Source of the DNA: UMGS2069 sp900557585
GTDB lineage: Bacteria > Bacillota > Clostridia > Christensenellales > UBA1242
Reading direction: 5' to 3'
DNA length: 64,000 nucleotides
NCBI GenBank assembly: GCA_902476355.1
Contig: CABSCS010000002.1
Span: 1 to 64,000, forward strand
Part shown: piece after piece, positions 42,470 through 50,309 of the stretch
Layout of the letters: each line of letters begins with the position of its first letter
Position numbering within the stretch: position 1 is the stretch's first letter
Notes under the pieces: generated by a model
Told to the model about the DNA's origin: nothing
Database searches by the model: none
The model's input: only the letters and a program-made list of their open reading frames with translations
Translations under genes and position numbers: made by a program

Positions 42470-43339
42470 TTATTTATTGTCTTTTTCTTGCGTTTCGCAA
42501 ACTTGAACATTGCTTCGATTTTGTGCTTCGCAAATTTTGTTTTTAGTTTTCTTGTTTTTCTTTTTATTTTTCTTTTGGTTTTCAAATTGCATTTTGCCAA
42601 GTTCGTTGCAACGGTCAAGAAGTTTTTTTGCAATTTGGTCGCGCGATTCGCCAGTTGCAATAAGCGAACTATATTTTACTGGTTTGTCAAAAACATAAAT
42701 TTTTTCTTTGATCTTGAAATAGGAAACATATATTGGAACATCAATGTCCTTTGCTTTGCAAACATCTGCAAAAGAAAGAAAGCCTTTATAAAATCCTTCA
42801 AGTTCTGGCAAATAACCTTTGTCTGACTTTTCGGGGAAAATTACAACATTGTCGCCATCTTGAATGGCTTTCAAACTGTCTTTAAGGGTTTGACGAAAAC
42901 GGCTGTCATGATAGGTTGAAATCAGGTTCAAACCTTTATAATAAAGATTGGTGAGAGGGCTTGCAATCAAACAGAACATTCTTGCAAGAAACAAGTTCCA
43001 ATGTTTCTTTTCGTGATAATATACTTTGGTTTGATAATTATAAAGGTTTTTCAGCCCAGAGTTCATTTCGCCAGTGCCCCAAAAACGAATTGGAAAGTCG
43101 CAATACATTTCAAGCGAAAGTGGGGCATCGGTGCCCTCGTGGTTGCTGATGATGATGGCTCCATTTGTTGGCTTTTCACCAAGAAAAACAAATTCTGGTT
43201 TTTTATATCTGCAAACCATAAGTTTTTTCATAAAGCGGAACCATGCTTTTCGTTTTTGTTTGAACTTTTTTGGTTTCTTTTGAACTTTGCTTTCTTTTTG
43301 TTTTTCTTCTGTCACTTGTTGATTTTCTTGCTTTTCCAT
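42470..43339 (-). CDS. PlsC-like acyltransferase
   Basis: A 289-residue member of the lysophospholipid acyltransferase (PlsC) superfamily. The acceptor/catalytic block is AIIISNHEGTDAP, where the usual N-H-x4-D is shortened to H-x3-D. The second block is VVIFPEKSDKGYLPELEGFYKGF, matching the F-P-E-G-x-R glycerophosphate-binding motif with K in place of G. Both termini are very Lys-rich, and the last 40 residues are low-complexity KKNKKKNKK-type sequence. It is probably membrane-associated lipid synthesis. No ribosome site precedes ATG 43339, and a TTGTTA/TATGCT promoter ends about 11 bases upstream. Confidence 0.8.
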   Translation of the reverse strand: MEKQENQQVTEEKQKESKVQKKPKKFKQKRKAWFRFMKKLMVCRYKKPEFVFLGEKPTNGAIIISNHEGTDAPLSLEMYCDFPIRFWGTGEMNSGLKNLYNYQTKVYYHEKKHWNLFLARMFCLIASPLTNLYYKGLNLISTYHDSRFRQTLKDSLKAIQDGDNVVIFPEKSDKGYLPELEGFYKGFLSFADVCKAKDIDVPIYVSYFKIKEKIYVFDKPVKYSSLIATGESRDQIAKKLLDRCNELGKMQFENQKKNKKKNKKTKNKICEAQNRSNVQVCETQEKDNK

Positions 43340-43442
43340 GCATCTATATTAGCATATTTTTTTATGTTTATATAACAATTTGGGGCTTTTTTTCGACAAA
43401 AAATTATTTTTTATACAACAATTCGCGTTTTTGTTCAAAAAA

Positions 43443-43475
43443 AATAAAAAAGCCAATCAATCGACTGGCTTTTTC
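43443..43475 (-). terminator. Terminator of the 746-residue lipoprotein gene
   Basis: AAAAAGCCA/TGGCTTTTT stem with T-rich 3' side on the minus strand. Confidence 0.8.
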
Positions 43476-43495
43476 ATTTTGTATTTTATTTGTTG

Positions 43496-45736
43496 TTACA
43501 TTGTATAAAGTGAATATTCGGTTCCTTTTTCAGAAAGAGTCAACTTTGCTTCTGTTGCAAATGCTTCGGTGTTTTCACAATTTTTAATATAGATGCTTGT
43601 CTTATCGGTATTGTTTGCTGAGAAACGACCAATAATAAAATTGTTAAAGTAAACTTTATGAGTTTCTTCTGTTGCATAGTTTCTGATAAATTCTGGGCAG
43701 TTTAGATATAATGTTTTAACATATTTAAAAATTATGCCATCAGAATTGCGAGAAATATAAGTGTTTTTAAACAATTCACCGATTGTGAGTGTTTCAATGT
43801 TTGTAACATGGTTGAACGCTTCTGTTGCAAGATATTTAACATTAAGAGTTGCAGTTTCAATTGTTTCGCAACTAAATGCCAATTTTTCAATTGAGTCATA
43901 ATTGTCAATCACAAGAGTTGTGATGTTGCAATTATAAAATGCTCTTGGGCGGATTGTGTTTTTTCCGTTTCCCATGAGAGTTACGGTTGAAATGTTTTCG
44001 CAAGAGCTAAATGTGCACATATCAATGTTTGGGTTTGTTTCTTCTGCACTTGGAGCACAAAGATAAACTGATGTGAGATATTTATATCCAGTAAGAGCAA
44101 ATTGATTTACATTTGTAATGTTGTCGCTTTGTTCAATTTTTGTTACCAGTTCACCACCAATATAAAGTTTTGTGTTGGTGTTATCGTCAAGAAAATAGAT
44201 GCGACTGCTATCATATCCAGAATATGGTTTATATGTCGAAACAGGTGCGAGTGGGCTTGACATGCAAGAATAAAAATCAATGTTCACCCATTGGTCGAGG
44301 GTTCCAAGGAAATTGGTTGAAAGGGTGAGAGAACAAGAAGCAAATGCATCTTTTAAGATAGAGTTGATGCTTGCTGGAATTGTGATTGTTTTCATTGTTT
44401 GGTTGCCTTTGAATGCTTCGACACCAATTCTTGTAACGGCATATCCACGATAGGTTGCAGGAATGACAACATTTTCAAGGTCTTCGTTCAAACCAAGAAC
44501 ACAATAGGTTTGTGGGTCTTTCATAAAGGACATTTTAAATGTGAAAAGTTTTCCGCATGCTGTGCAACGGTTATCGTTGCCATAGGTGTGTTCTGCTTCG
44601 GTTTCTGCAAGTTTTGCGTTGCAGGTTTGGCAGGTTTTCCAGTGGTTTGCACCGTCTGAAGCATATTCTTCTGATGGTGTGTGTCCTGTTGCACCTATTG
44701 TTCTTGGTTCAGAATGCGTACAACCTTGTCTTTGACAATATCTTGTTTCAACCCCGGTTTCGGTGCAGGTTGGAGCGGTTGTAACTTGATATTCTCCATA
44801 ATCGTGTCCAAGTGCGTCAATGTCGCGTGGTTCAGAATGTGAGCAACCCTCTCTTTGGCAATATCTTGTTTCAACGCCTTTATTGGTGCAGGTTGGGGCA
44901 GTTGTAACTTGAAATTCGCCCATTTTGTGGCATGCAGGAACCGCTCTTGTTTGTTTTCTTGTGCAAACGCAAGTTCCGGTTTCAACGCCATCTTCGGTGC
45001 AAGTTGGTTCGGTTGTAACTGTCCAATTTTCAAAAGTGCAGGTGTGATTTTTGTCAAAATAAAGTGGAAGATCAACACTTGTTGTTCCATAGTCTGAAAA
45101 TGTTGCATAATATTTAACATCGTCAAGGGTTTTGTCTTCATACCATGTCATAAGTTTTGAAATGCGATAGTTTTCATCAAGCCAGAATTTTGCATTTTCT
45201 TTTACATCTTCAAATTTGAGTGGTCTTCTTGAAGCAATACGGGTTGTAGTTCTATAATTTTCAACTGTATATGCTTCACCGTCAAAAGTTACACGGCTTG
45301 CAACATCTTGAATGTTTTCCAAAGTTGGGAAGAATGCTTCGAGCCATGAAGTTGCAGTGTCAGATGTTGGTTCGTCTGTTCTATATTGACGATAGGTTCC
45401 GTCTTCTTCAAGAGAATAAGAATTTTCTTTTCCGTCTTTAATAAAGACATAACGAGTGTCTGTCTCGTCTTCGTAGATTTCATGGGTATATTCTAGTGCT
45501 GTGCCGTCTGACAAAATTTGCCCCTTAGAAATTTGAATAAGAACGTCACCTTCAATCTCATATTGCTTTACGGTGATATTTGTGAAAGCATCATATGAAA
45601 GTGCAGTTACAAGTTGTTCGGTTGTTGCCTTTTTGTTTTTTTCGCTATCACCACCGCAAGCCGACAAGATAAGCATTGCAGGAAGGGCGAGAACAAAAGC
45701 AAGAACAGTAAAAATAATTTTCTTGAATTTTTTCAT
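43496..45736 (-). CDS. Lipoprotein with Cys-rich repeats and BspA-like LRR
   Basis: A 746-residue lipoprotein (lipobox LSACGG, Cys about residue 27). Residues about 60-230 form a globular region. About 235-400 has tandem Cys-rich units of the type TTAPTCTxxGVETRYCQRxGCxHSEPR, spaced by GHDYGEY or TGHTPSEEY. They are found in clostridial surface proteins and probably bind metal or form disulphides. From about 410 come BspA-type leucine-rich repeats (VVIPATYRGYAVTRIGVEAFKGNQTMKTITIP). An extracellular adhesion or binding role is likely. TAAAGGAGA precedes the start, and a TTGCTT-17-TATAAT promoter lies upstream. Confidence 0.87.
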   Translation of the reverse strand: MKKFKKIIFTVLAFVLALPAMLILSACGGDSEKNKKATTEQLVTALSYDAFTNITVKQYEIEGDVLIQISKGQILSDGTALEYTHEIYEDETDTRYVFIKDGKENSYSLEEDGTYRQYRTDEPTSDTATSWLEAFFPTLENIQDVASRVTFDGEAYTVENYRTTTRIASRRPLKFEDVKENAKFWLDENYRISKLMTWYEDKTLDDVKYYATFSDYGTTSVDLPLYFDKNHTCTFENWTVTTEPTCTEDGVETGTCVCTRKQTRAVPACHKMGEFQVTTAPTCTNKGVETRYCQREGCSHSEPRDIDALGHDYGEYQVTTAPTCTETGVETRYCQRQGCTHSEPRTIGATGHTPSEEYASDGANHWKTCQTCNAKLAETEAEHTYGNDNRCTACGKLFTFKMSFMKDPQTYCVLGLNEDLENVVIPATYRGYAVTRIGVEAFKGNQTMKTITIPASINSILKDAFASCSLTLSTNFLGTLDQWVNIDFYSCMSSPLAPVSTYKPYSGYDSSRIYFLDDNTNTKLYIGGELVTKIEQSDNITNVNQFALTGYKYLTSVYLCAPSAEETNPNIDMCTFSSCENISTVTLMGNGKNTIRPRAFYNCNITTLVIDNYDSIEKLAFSCETIETATLNVKYLATEAFNHVTNIETLTIGELFKNTYISRNSDGIIFKYVKTLYLNCPEFIRNYATEETHKVYFNNFIIGRFSANNTDKTSIYIKNCENTEAFATEAKLTLSEKGTEYSLYTM

Positions 45737-45774
45737 GATTTCTCCTTTATTTTTTTTATTTTTTGAACATTGTC

Positions 45775-45803
45775 ATTATATCACACCATAAAAAAACAAG
45801 CAA
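45775..45803 (-). promoter_or_regulatory. Promoter of the Cys-rich lipoprotein gene
   Basis: Minus strand TTGCTT, 17-base spacer ending TGA, TATAAT. Confidence 0.75.
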
Positions 45804-45831
45804 ATAATATGGGTGTGTTTTGGTATTTTTA

Positions 45832-45866
45832 TAAAATAAAAAAGACCGCGCAAAAAGCGGGTCTTT
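45832..45866 (-). terminator. Terminator facing away from the repeat array
   Basis: On the minus strand AAAGACC-GC pairs with GC-GGTCTTT around a short loop and is followed by TTTTTTATTTT. No gene lies upstream of it on that strand, only the repeat array, so the array may be transcribed leftwards. Confidence 0.6.
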
Positions 45867-45901
45867 GTCGAATTTTGTTATTTGGATTTTCGGTTGGATT
45901 T

Positions 45902-46104
45902 CTAAAATTTGCACAAATATCCATTTGCATTTTATTTTGCGATTTTCGTATAATTTGTACATATTACTTTATCTGATTTGTTGTAGAATATATGTATAAT
46001 TTGTACATATAAATTTGTTCGCGCCGGTGCGTGTTTTTGTATAATTTGCACATATTGATTTTGTTGTATTAGAATATTGTGTTTTGTGCAATTTGTACAT
46101 ATAA
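45902..46104. repeat. Five 19-base repeats with a 45-47-base period
   Basis: The unit GTATAATTTGTACATATAA recurs at 45948, 45994 and 46039, and in more diverged form at 46086 and 45902. Start-to-start distances are 46, 46, 45 and 47 bases, and the intervening 26-28 bases are all different. An inverted partial copy (TATATGTACAAA) lies at 46229-46240. No cas gene is in the window. The region 45737-46358 has no convincing ORF. Confidence 0.85.
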
Positions 46105-46293
46105 TTTTAAACGAAATAAGAAAGGTGAAATAGTAAATCATTCCACTTTGGGTGGGAGAGAAAACATTGCTGTTAACCTTTTTATTTAAAGTAAGATTTA
46201 CTTTATGCAAACTGAAAGGCGGTGTAACTATATGTACAAAATGACCAAAAATGACGGGGCGACAAAATTTTCCAAACTTTTTTGTAAAAATAC

Positions 46294-46322
46294 TTTAAAA
46301 AATCAAAATCATATGATATAAT
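46294..46322 (+). promoter_or_regulatory. Promoter of tRNA-Ser(GCT)
   Basis: TTTAAA (46294-46299), 17-base spacer ending TGA, TATAAT (46317-46322). Confidence 0.7.
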
Positions 46323-46358
46323 CAAGTCACTTGATGTAAAGCATCAAGCCCCCAATAT

Positions 46359-46449
46359 GGAGAGATACTCAAGAGGCCAAAGAGGGCACCCTGCTAAGGT
46401 GTTAGTACGAGTAATCGTAGCGCGGGTTCAAATCCCGCTCTCTCCGCCA
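46359..46449 (+). tRNA. tRNA-Ser (anticodon GCT)
   Basis: A 91-base gene with encoded CCA. The acceptor stem is GGAGAGA/TCTCTCC with discriminator G. The anticodon stem CACC/GGTG holds loop CTGCTAA, so the anticodon is GCT. A long variable arm (TACGAGTAATCGTA) confirms the serine type. Confidence 0.97.
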
Positions 46450-46454
46450 AAAAA

Positions 46455-46484
46455 AAGTCTAGACATTTGTCTGGACTTTTTTTT
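46455..46484 (+). terminator. Terminator of tRNA-Ser(GCT)
   Basis: AAGTCTAGAC/GTCTGGACTT stem with one mismatch and eight T. Confidence 0.87.
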
Positions 46485-46536
46485 ACCTATTATTTTTTAA
46501 TATCTCACGCCGGAGGTATTCATAGCCCCCAAGGGT

Positions 46537-46570
46537 TCGCCCTGTCGGTCAGACCGAAAGTGTTTCTCAC
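46537..46570 (+). other. GC-rich module downstream of tRNA-Ser(GCT)
   Basis: TCGCCCTGTCGG (46537-46548), GACCG (46552-46556) and GTTTCTCAC (46562-46570) occur in the same order as TCGCCCTGTCGG, GACCG and GTTGCTCCC downstream of tRNA-Thr (32792-32829). Local hairpins CGGT/ACCG and AAAGTG/CACTTT are possible. The rest of 46485-46701 holds no gene. Confidence 0.65.
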
Positions 46571-46701
46571 TTTATTGGTTGAAAATATCTTTTAAAACAT
46601 TCATTTTTTGCTTTTTGATAAATAAATTTTTGCAGGCTGTGCTTTTTCTCGGCTTTCAAAAAGTGAAAGGTCTTTTAAAAGTGTGTCTAATCTTATTTTT
46701 T

Positions 46702-47802
46702 CTATGCGGTTTTGCGGTTGTCTATCACAAATTTTGAAATTGTATAGACAAAAGTGTTTTTCACCCTTTTTGCGTCTGAAATGAAAGAAACATTGTGAAC
46801 ATAAAGGTTCACATCAGTTTCAGAGTGTCCGCTTTTTTTGTATAAGTTATTATTATATTTTTTAAGGTTTTCTTTTGAAGAGGCAAGTGCAAGTTTTCCG
46901 GTTTCGTGGTCGGCGGTGATGATGATTGCGGTGTTTGAGTCATGCGCTTTGTCATAGGCATAAAGTTTGTTTGCCGTGTCGAAAAGTGTTCGAACTTCGG
47001 CAAGGGCAGGCATCAATTTTTTGTCGTGGCTGAACTTGTCAATGTGGGCACATTCAACCATGAGCACGAAGCCGTTTTCGTTTTCCAAAAATGATGTTGC
47101 AAATTCTACAATTTCTGAAAAGTCGGTTTGACTCATGAGGTTGGTGTTATAAATCGAGTTTATGTTTTCAAGAGTTGCAACAACTTTTGTTCCTTTTTCG
47201 GTTGCTTTAAGATCGGTGAAGTTTTCAACAAAAGTGTAGCCGTTTTCGCGGAAAGATGATGCATTTTCTGAATATGTACCGCTTGACGCACCAATGAAAA
47301 GGTCAATGTTGCTTTTGGTTTGACCATTCAAAATGTCAAGAGTGTCACCGCGCTTATGGGCGTGTGAAGAGAAGCATGCTGGGGTTGCGCCAGAGAGTTT
47401 GTCGGTTGTGACAACTCCGGTTTTCATTCCTTTTGAAGAAGCATATTCCAAAATGGTTTGAATGTCTTTGTCTCCGTCTTTGCTTACCACTTTATTTTTA
47501 ACGCTATGACCTGTTGCCATTGCGGTTGCGGCTGCGGCGCTGTCGGTTGGCCCAAGAAGTGTTTTTGATGATGTGTTCACTTTGCATTTATAGTCGTTTT
47601 CAAATTCAAGTGAAGAAATGCCATATTCAATTTTGGCGTTTTCAATGTGATTTTCGCCCATGCCGTCACCAATCAAAACAACAAGGTTTTGAATGTTGTT
47701 GCTGGTTTCAAGTTTTGGAGTTTGCTCTTTGCAACCAACAAAAAAGATTCCACAAGAAAATAGCATGATGAAAACCAAAAAATAGTTTAGAAATTTTTTC
47801 AT
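46702..47802 (-). CDS. Alkaline phosphatase (PhoA-type) lipoprotein
   Basis: A 366-residue secreted phosphomonoesterase anchored by a lipobox FVGC (Cys about 25). Catalytic landmarks: VVLIGDGMGENH (metal-binding Asp), then LGPTDSAAAATAMATG with the nucleophilic Ser after TD. The second metal site is VECAHIDKFSH, then ITADHETG and a final KSGHSETDV. It is shorter than E. coli PhoA. Phosphate scavenging at the cell surface is the expected role. CAAGGAGA precedes ATG 47802, and a TTTACA-17-TATACT promoter lies upstream. Confidence 0.94.
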   Translation of the reverse strand: MKKFLNYFLVFIMLFSCGIFFVGCKEQTPKLETSNNIQNLVVLIGDGMGENHIENAKIEYGISSLEFENDYKCKVNTSSKTLLGPTDSAAAATAMATGHSVKNKVVSKDGDKDIQTILEYASSKGMKTGVVTTDKLSGATPACFSSHAHKRGDTLDILNGQTKSNIDLFIGASSGTYSENASSFRENGYTFVENFTDLKATEKGTKVVATLENINSIYNTNLMSQTDFSEIVEFATSFLENENGFVLMVECAHIDKFSHDKKLMPALAEVRTLFDTANKLYAYDKAHDSNTAIIITADHETGKLALASSKENLKKYNNNLYKKSGHSETDVNLYVHNVSFISDAKRVKNTFVYTISKFVIDNRKTA

Positions 47803-47820
47803 TTTATTCTCCTTGAATCA

Positions 47821-47849
47821 AGTATAGCAAATCAAAAACCAAGTGTAAA
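47821..47849 (-). promoter_or_regulatory. Promoter of the alkaline phosphatase gene
   Basis: Minus strand TTTACA, 17-base spacer ending TGC, TATACT. Confidence 0.7.
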
Positions 47850-47944
47850 GTTTTTGAAAAAAATGATTTTGTTTAAATTTCGACAAGAAAAAACTTTTTC
47901 TTTATCTTTGCCTGTTTTTTCTTGAAACTTATGCACAGAAGTTT

Positions 47945-47953
47945 TGATAAAAT
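47945..47953 (+). promoter_or_regulatory. Extended -10 abutting spoIIE
   Basis: TGATAAAAT ends 6 bases before ATG 47960 and there is no Shine-Dalgarno site between. In Bacillus spoIIE is Spo0A-driven. No clear 0A box is visible here. Confidence 0.4.
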
Positions 47954-47959
47954 GAAAGC

Positions 47960-50263
47960 ATGGCGAAAATTAAAGAAATTTTAAAGAAAAACAAAGGCAC
48001 AATTTTGATTTATGCTTTGCTTTTTGTTTGTTTTTTGGTGCTTGCCAAAGCCTGCATTTTGGAAATTATGAGTCCGTTTTCAATTGCTTTTGCTTTTGCA
48101 CTTTTGCTTTTAAAGAAAAATGGATTTTTTGTTGCTTTTTCATATTTTGTTTCAAACATGATTTTTAATTTGACGCTTGACGGGCTTATTATTTTTGCAT
48201 CATCGACATTTTCAATTGTGCTTTTGTGGCTTCTTTTTAAAATTTTGAAAAAGAAAATCAATTTGGTTTCTTGCCTTATAATGACTGCGATAAGCCAGGC
48301 GGGATATGTATATTTCAATGTTTATTCAACCGAGAAAATTGTGATTTGTGCGGTTTCAATTTTTGTTTCGCTTTGCTTTGTTTATGTTTTCAAAATTGCA
48401 TTTCAAGCAATTTTTGTTCGAGGTGTTCAAAGTCGTTTCACAAGTGACGAAACTGTTTGTTTTTCTGCTTTTTGCATTGCATTTTTTTGCGGAATAAGCA
48501 ACATGTTTTCTTCGTTTGCTTTTGTTTCAGTTGCTCTTGTTGCGTTTTTAGTTTTGCTTTGTTCAAGAAGTTTTTCAAAAACTGTTACGCTTTGCTTATC
48601 GGCACTTGCAGGGCTTGGTTTTGCTTTTGATTCGGGCTCGCTTGTTTTCATGGCAATTTTTGTTTGCTTTGCAATTGTGTCGTGTCTTCTTTGCGAAAAC
48701 AAACGCATTTTTTCGGGCATCATGATTCTTTTTTGTGATGCTCTTTTTGGACTGTTTTTCAATGCATATGTTTCATATAATATCTTTTCGGTGATTCCGC
48801 TTTTTGTTGCGGTTTTAATTTTCTTGTTTGTTCCAAATAAGATTTTTTTAATGGTGAAAAATTTCAGTTTTTCATATGAAGGAAGTTTGCTTTCTGAATT
48901 TTTGATTTTAGGGGAGCGGGAAAAAGTGAAAAACCGCCTTTTAATGGTGAATGGGCTTTTTTCTGAAATGCAAAATGAATATCGAAATTTGAGCATTGGC
49001 TCGGCGGAAAGAAGTGGGGCTTGTGAAATGCTTTCAGAAGATTTAATGCTTAAACTTTGTGAAAGGTGCCCAAACAAAAATTTTTGCAAAGAGAATCAGA
49101 AGGTGAAGCAGTCGCTTGAAAAGTTGTTTTTGTTCGGAATGGAAAAGCAGAAAGTTACAATTCTTGATGCAAGCAATTTGATTGCCGAAAAATGTGTGTC
49201 GCTTTCAAGCGTGATTGCCGAGGTGAACTCTTCGCTGAAACAATATTTCGAATATGAAAAAACCATCAAAGAGAATGACCAAGGAAAAATCATGATAAGC
49301 GAGCAACTTGGCTCAACTGCTCAAATCTTTAAAGAACTTGCAAAAACAAGTTTTGAAGAACAAACAATAGATAAAGTGCGCTCAACATTTGTTCAAGACG
49401 AACTTTCACGAAGAAATGTTGTGATAAATGAATGTGTGGTTTTAACAAACTCTTTTGGTGTTAAAAAAGTTGTGTTGGTTGTTCGAAACAAAGATGCTTT
49501 GTCGCCCGAAATTGCAAATGGTTTAAAAGCAATTTTTAAAATTGATTTTTCTTTGGAAGAGAGAAAAATGAGCAAATTTTCTGGGTGGACAATTGCTTCT
49601 TTTGTGCCAAGCGAGAAATATAAATTGGCGGTTGGTTTTGCGTCGAATGCGAAAGACAATGCAAGTGTTTCGGGTGACACTTCGGGAATGGTGAAAATTG
49701 ATAACAATCGCTATTTGTTTGCCATTTCTGACGGAATGGGGCATGGTGAAAAAGCCAACAAAATTGCAACCGACACTTTGAATTTGGTTGAAAACTTTTA
49801 TAAAGCGGGCTTTTCAAGCGAGACCATTGTTTCAAGCATAAACAAAATTTTGCTTCCACGCGCAGAAGATAGTTTTGTGACACTTGATGCAATGATTGTT
49901 GACCTTTCCGAAGGTGTTGCAGATTTTGTGAAAGTTGGGTCAACCATAAGTGTTGTGAAATCTAAAAATCAGTGCAAAATGATATATTGTGACAGTTTGC
50001 CACTTGGCATCACCGAGGTTTCTGCTCCACAAGTTCAAAGTGTGGTTTTGAAAGAACAAGACATTGTGGTTTTGGCAAGTGATGGAGTTGTTGACAGTTT
50101 TGACAAGGTTGAAGATTTTGTTTCGTTTGTAAACAACAGCACAATCATGAACATTCAAATGCTTGCCGATGACATTTTAGAAGAGGCGGAAAGCCGAACG
50201 AAACATCCAGATGACATGACGGTTATTGTTTTGAAAATTTCTGCAAATCATATTAGTGCTTGA
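47960..50263 (+). CDS. spoIIE: Stage II sporulation protein E-like phosphatase
   Basis: A 767-residue membrane phosphatase. Residues 1-300 hold about ten hydrophobic segments. A regulatory region follows with the cysteine motif CERCPNKNFC (about 372-381). The C-terminal PP2C-like phosphatase (about 560-765) has LFAISDGMGHGEKANKIA, DAMIVDLSEG and IVVLASDGVVDSFD with metal-binding aspartates. SpoIIE dephosphorylates SpoIIAA to free sigma F in the forespore and helps polar septation. It sits next to tilS as in Bacillus. Length and layout match the family (about 800). Confidence 0.93.
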   Translation: MAKIKEILKKNKGTILIYALLFVCFLVLAKACILEIMSPFSIAFAFALLLLKKNGFFVAFSYFVSNMIFNLTLDGLIIFASSTFSIVLLWLLFKILKKKINLVSCLIMTAISQAGYVYFNVYSTEKIVICAVSIFVSLCFVYVFKIAFQAIFVRGVQSRFTSDETVCFSAFCIAFFCGISNMFSSFAFVSVALVAFLVLLCSRSFSKTVTLCLSALAGLGFAFDSGSLVFMAIFVCFAIVSCLLCENKRIFSGIMILFCDALFGLFFNAYVSYNIFSVIPLFVAVLIFLFVPNKIFLMVKNFSFSYEGSLLSEFLILGEREKVKNRLLMVNGLFSEMQNEYRNLSIGSAERSGACEMLSEDLMLKLCERCPNKNFCKENQKVKQSLEKLFLFGMEKQKVTILDASNLIAEKCVSLSSVIAEVNSSLKQYFEYEKTIKENDQGKIMISEQLGSTAQIFKELAKTSFEEQTIDKVRSTFVQDELSRRNVVINECVVLTNSFGVKKVVLVVRNKDALSPEIANGLKAIFKIDFSLEERKMSKFSGWTIASFVPSEKYKLAVGFASNAKDNASVSGDTSGMVKIDNNRYLFAISDGMGHGEKANKIATDTLNLVENFYKAGFSSETIVSSINKILLPRAEDSFVTLDAMIVDLSEGVADFVKVGSTISVVKSKNQCKMIYCDSLPLGITEVSAPQVQSVVLKEQDIVVLASDGVVDSFDKVEDFVSFVNNSTIMNIQMLADDILEEAESRTKHPDDMTVIVLKISANHISA

Positions 50264-50288
50264 TTTTGTTTTGAAAAATCGTTATAAT
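50260..50288 (+). promoter_or_regulatory. Promoter of tilS overlapping the end of spoIIE
   Basis: TTGATT (50260-50265), 17-base spacer, TATAAT (50283-50288). It lets tilS be expressed outside sporulation. Confidence 0.7.
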
Positions 50289-50309
50289 GTGTGCAAAGGA
50301 AGAAAAACC

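Noticed and set aside
42409..42660. Lys-rich small ORF MQLANRATKLQKNF... overlapping the PlsC-like gene
   Set aside because: Alternative frame of the Lys-rich 3' end of the acyltransferase gene.
45902..46104. Calling the array a CRISPR
   Set aside because: Repeats are only 19 bases and imperfect, there are five units, and no cas genes lie in the window. Kept as an unexplained repeat array.
45932..46210. 92-codon minus-strand ORF through the repeat array with recurring YVQII/ICTNYTK peptides
   Set aside because: The repeats (period about 46, not a multiple of 3) create the similar peptides in different frames. There is no ribosome site and composition is low-complexity. Better explained by the DNA repeats.
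46232..46321. 29-codon ORF starting MYKMTKNDGATK before tRNA-Ser(GCT)
   Set aside because: It runs into the tRNA promoter, its spacing to an AAGGCGG is poor and it has no context. Probably chance.
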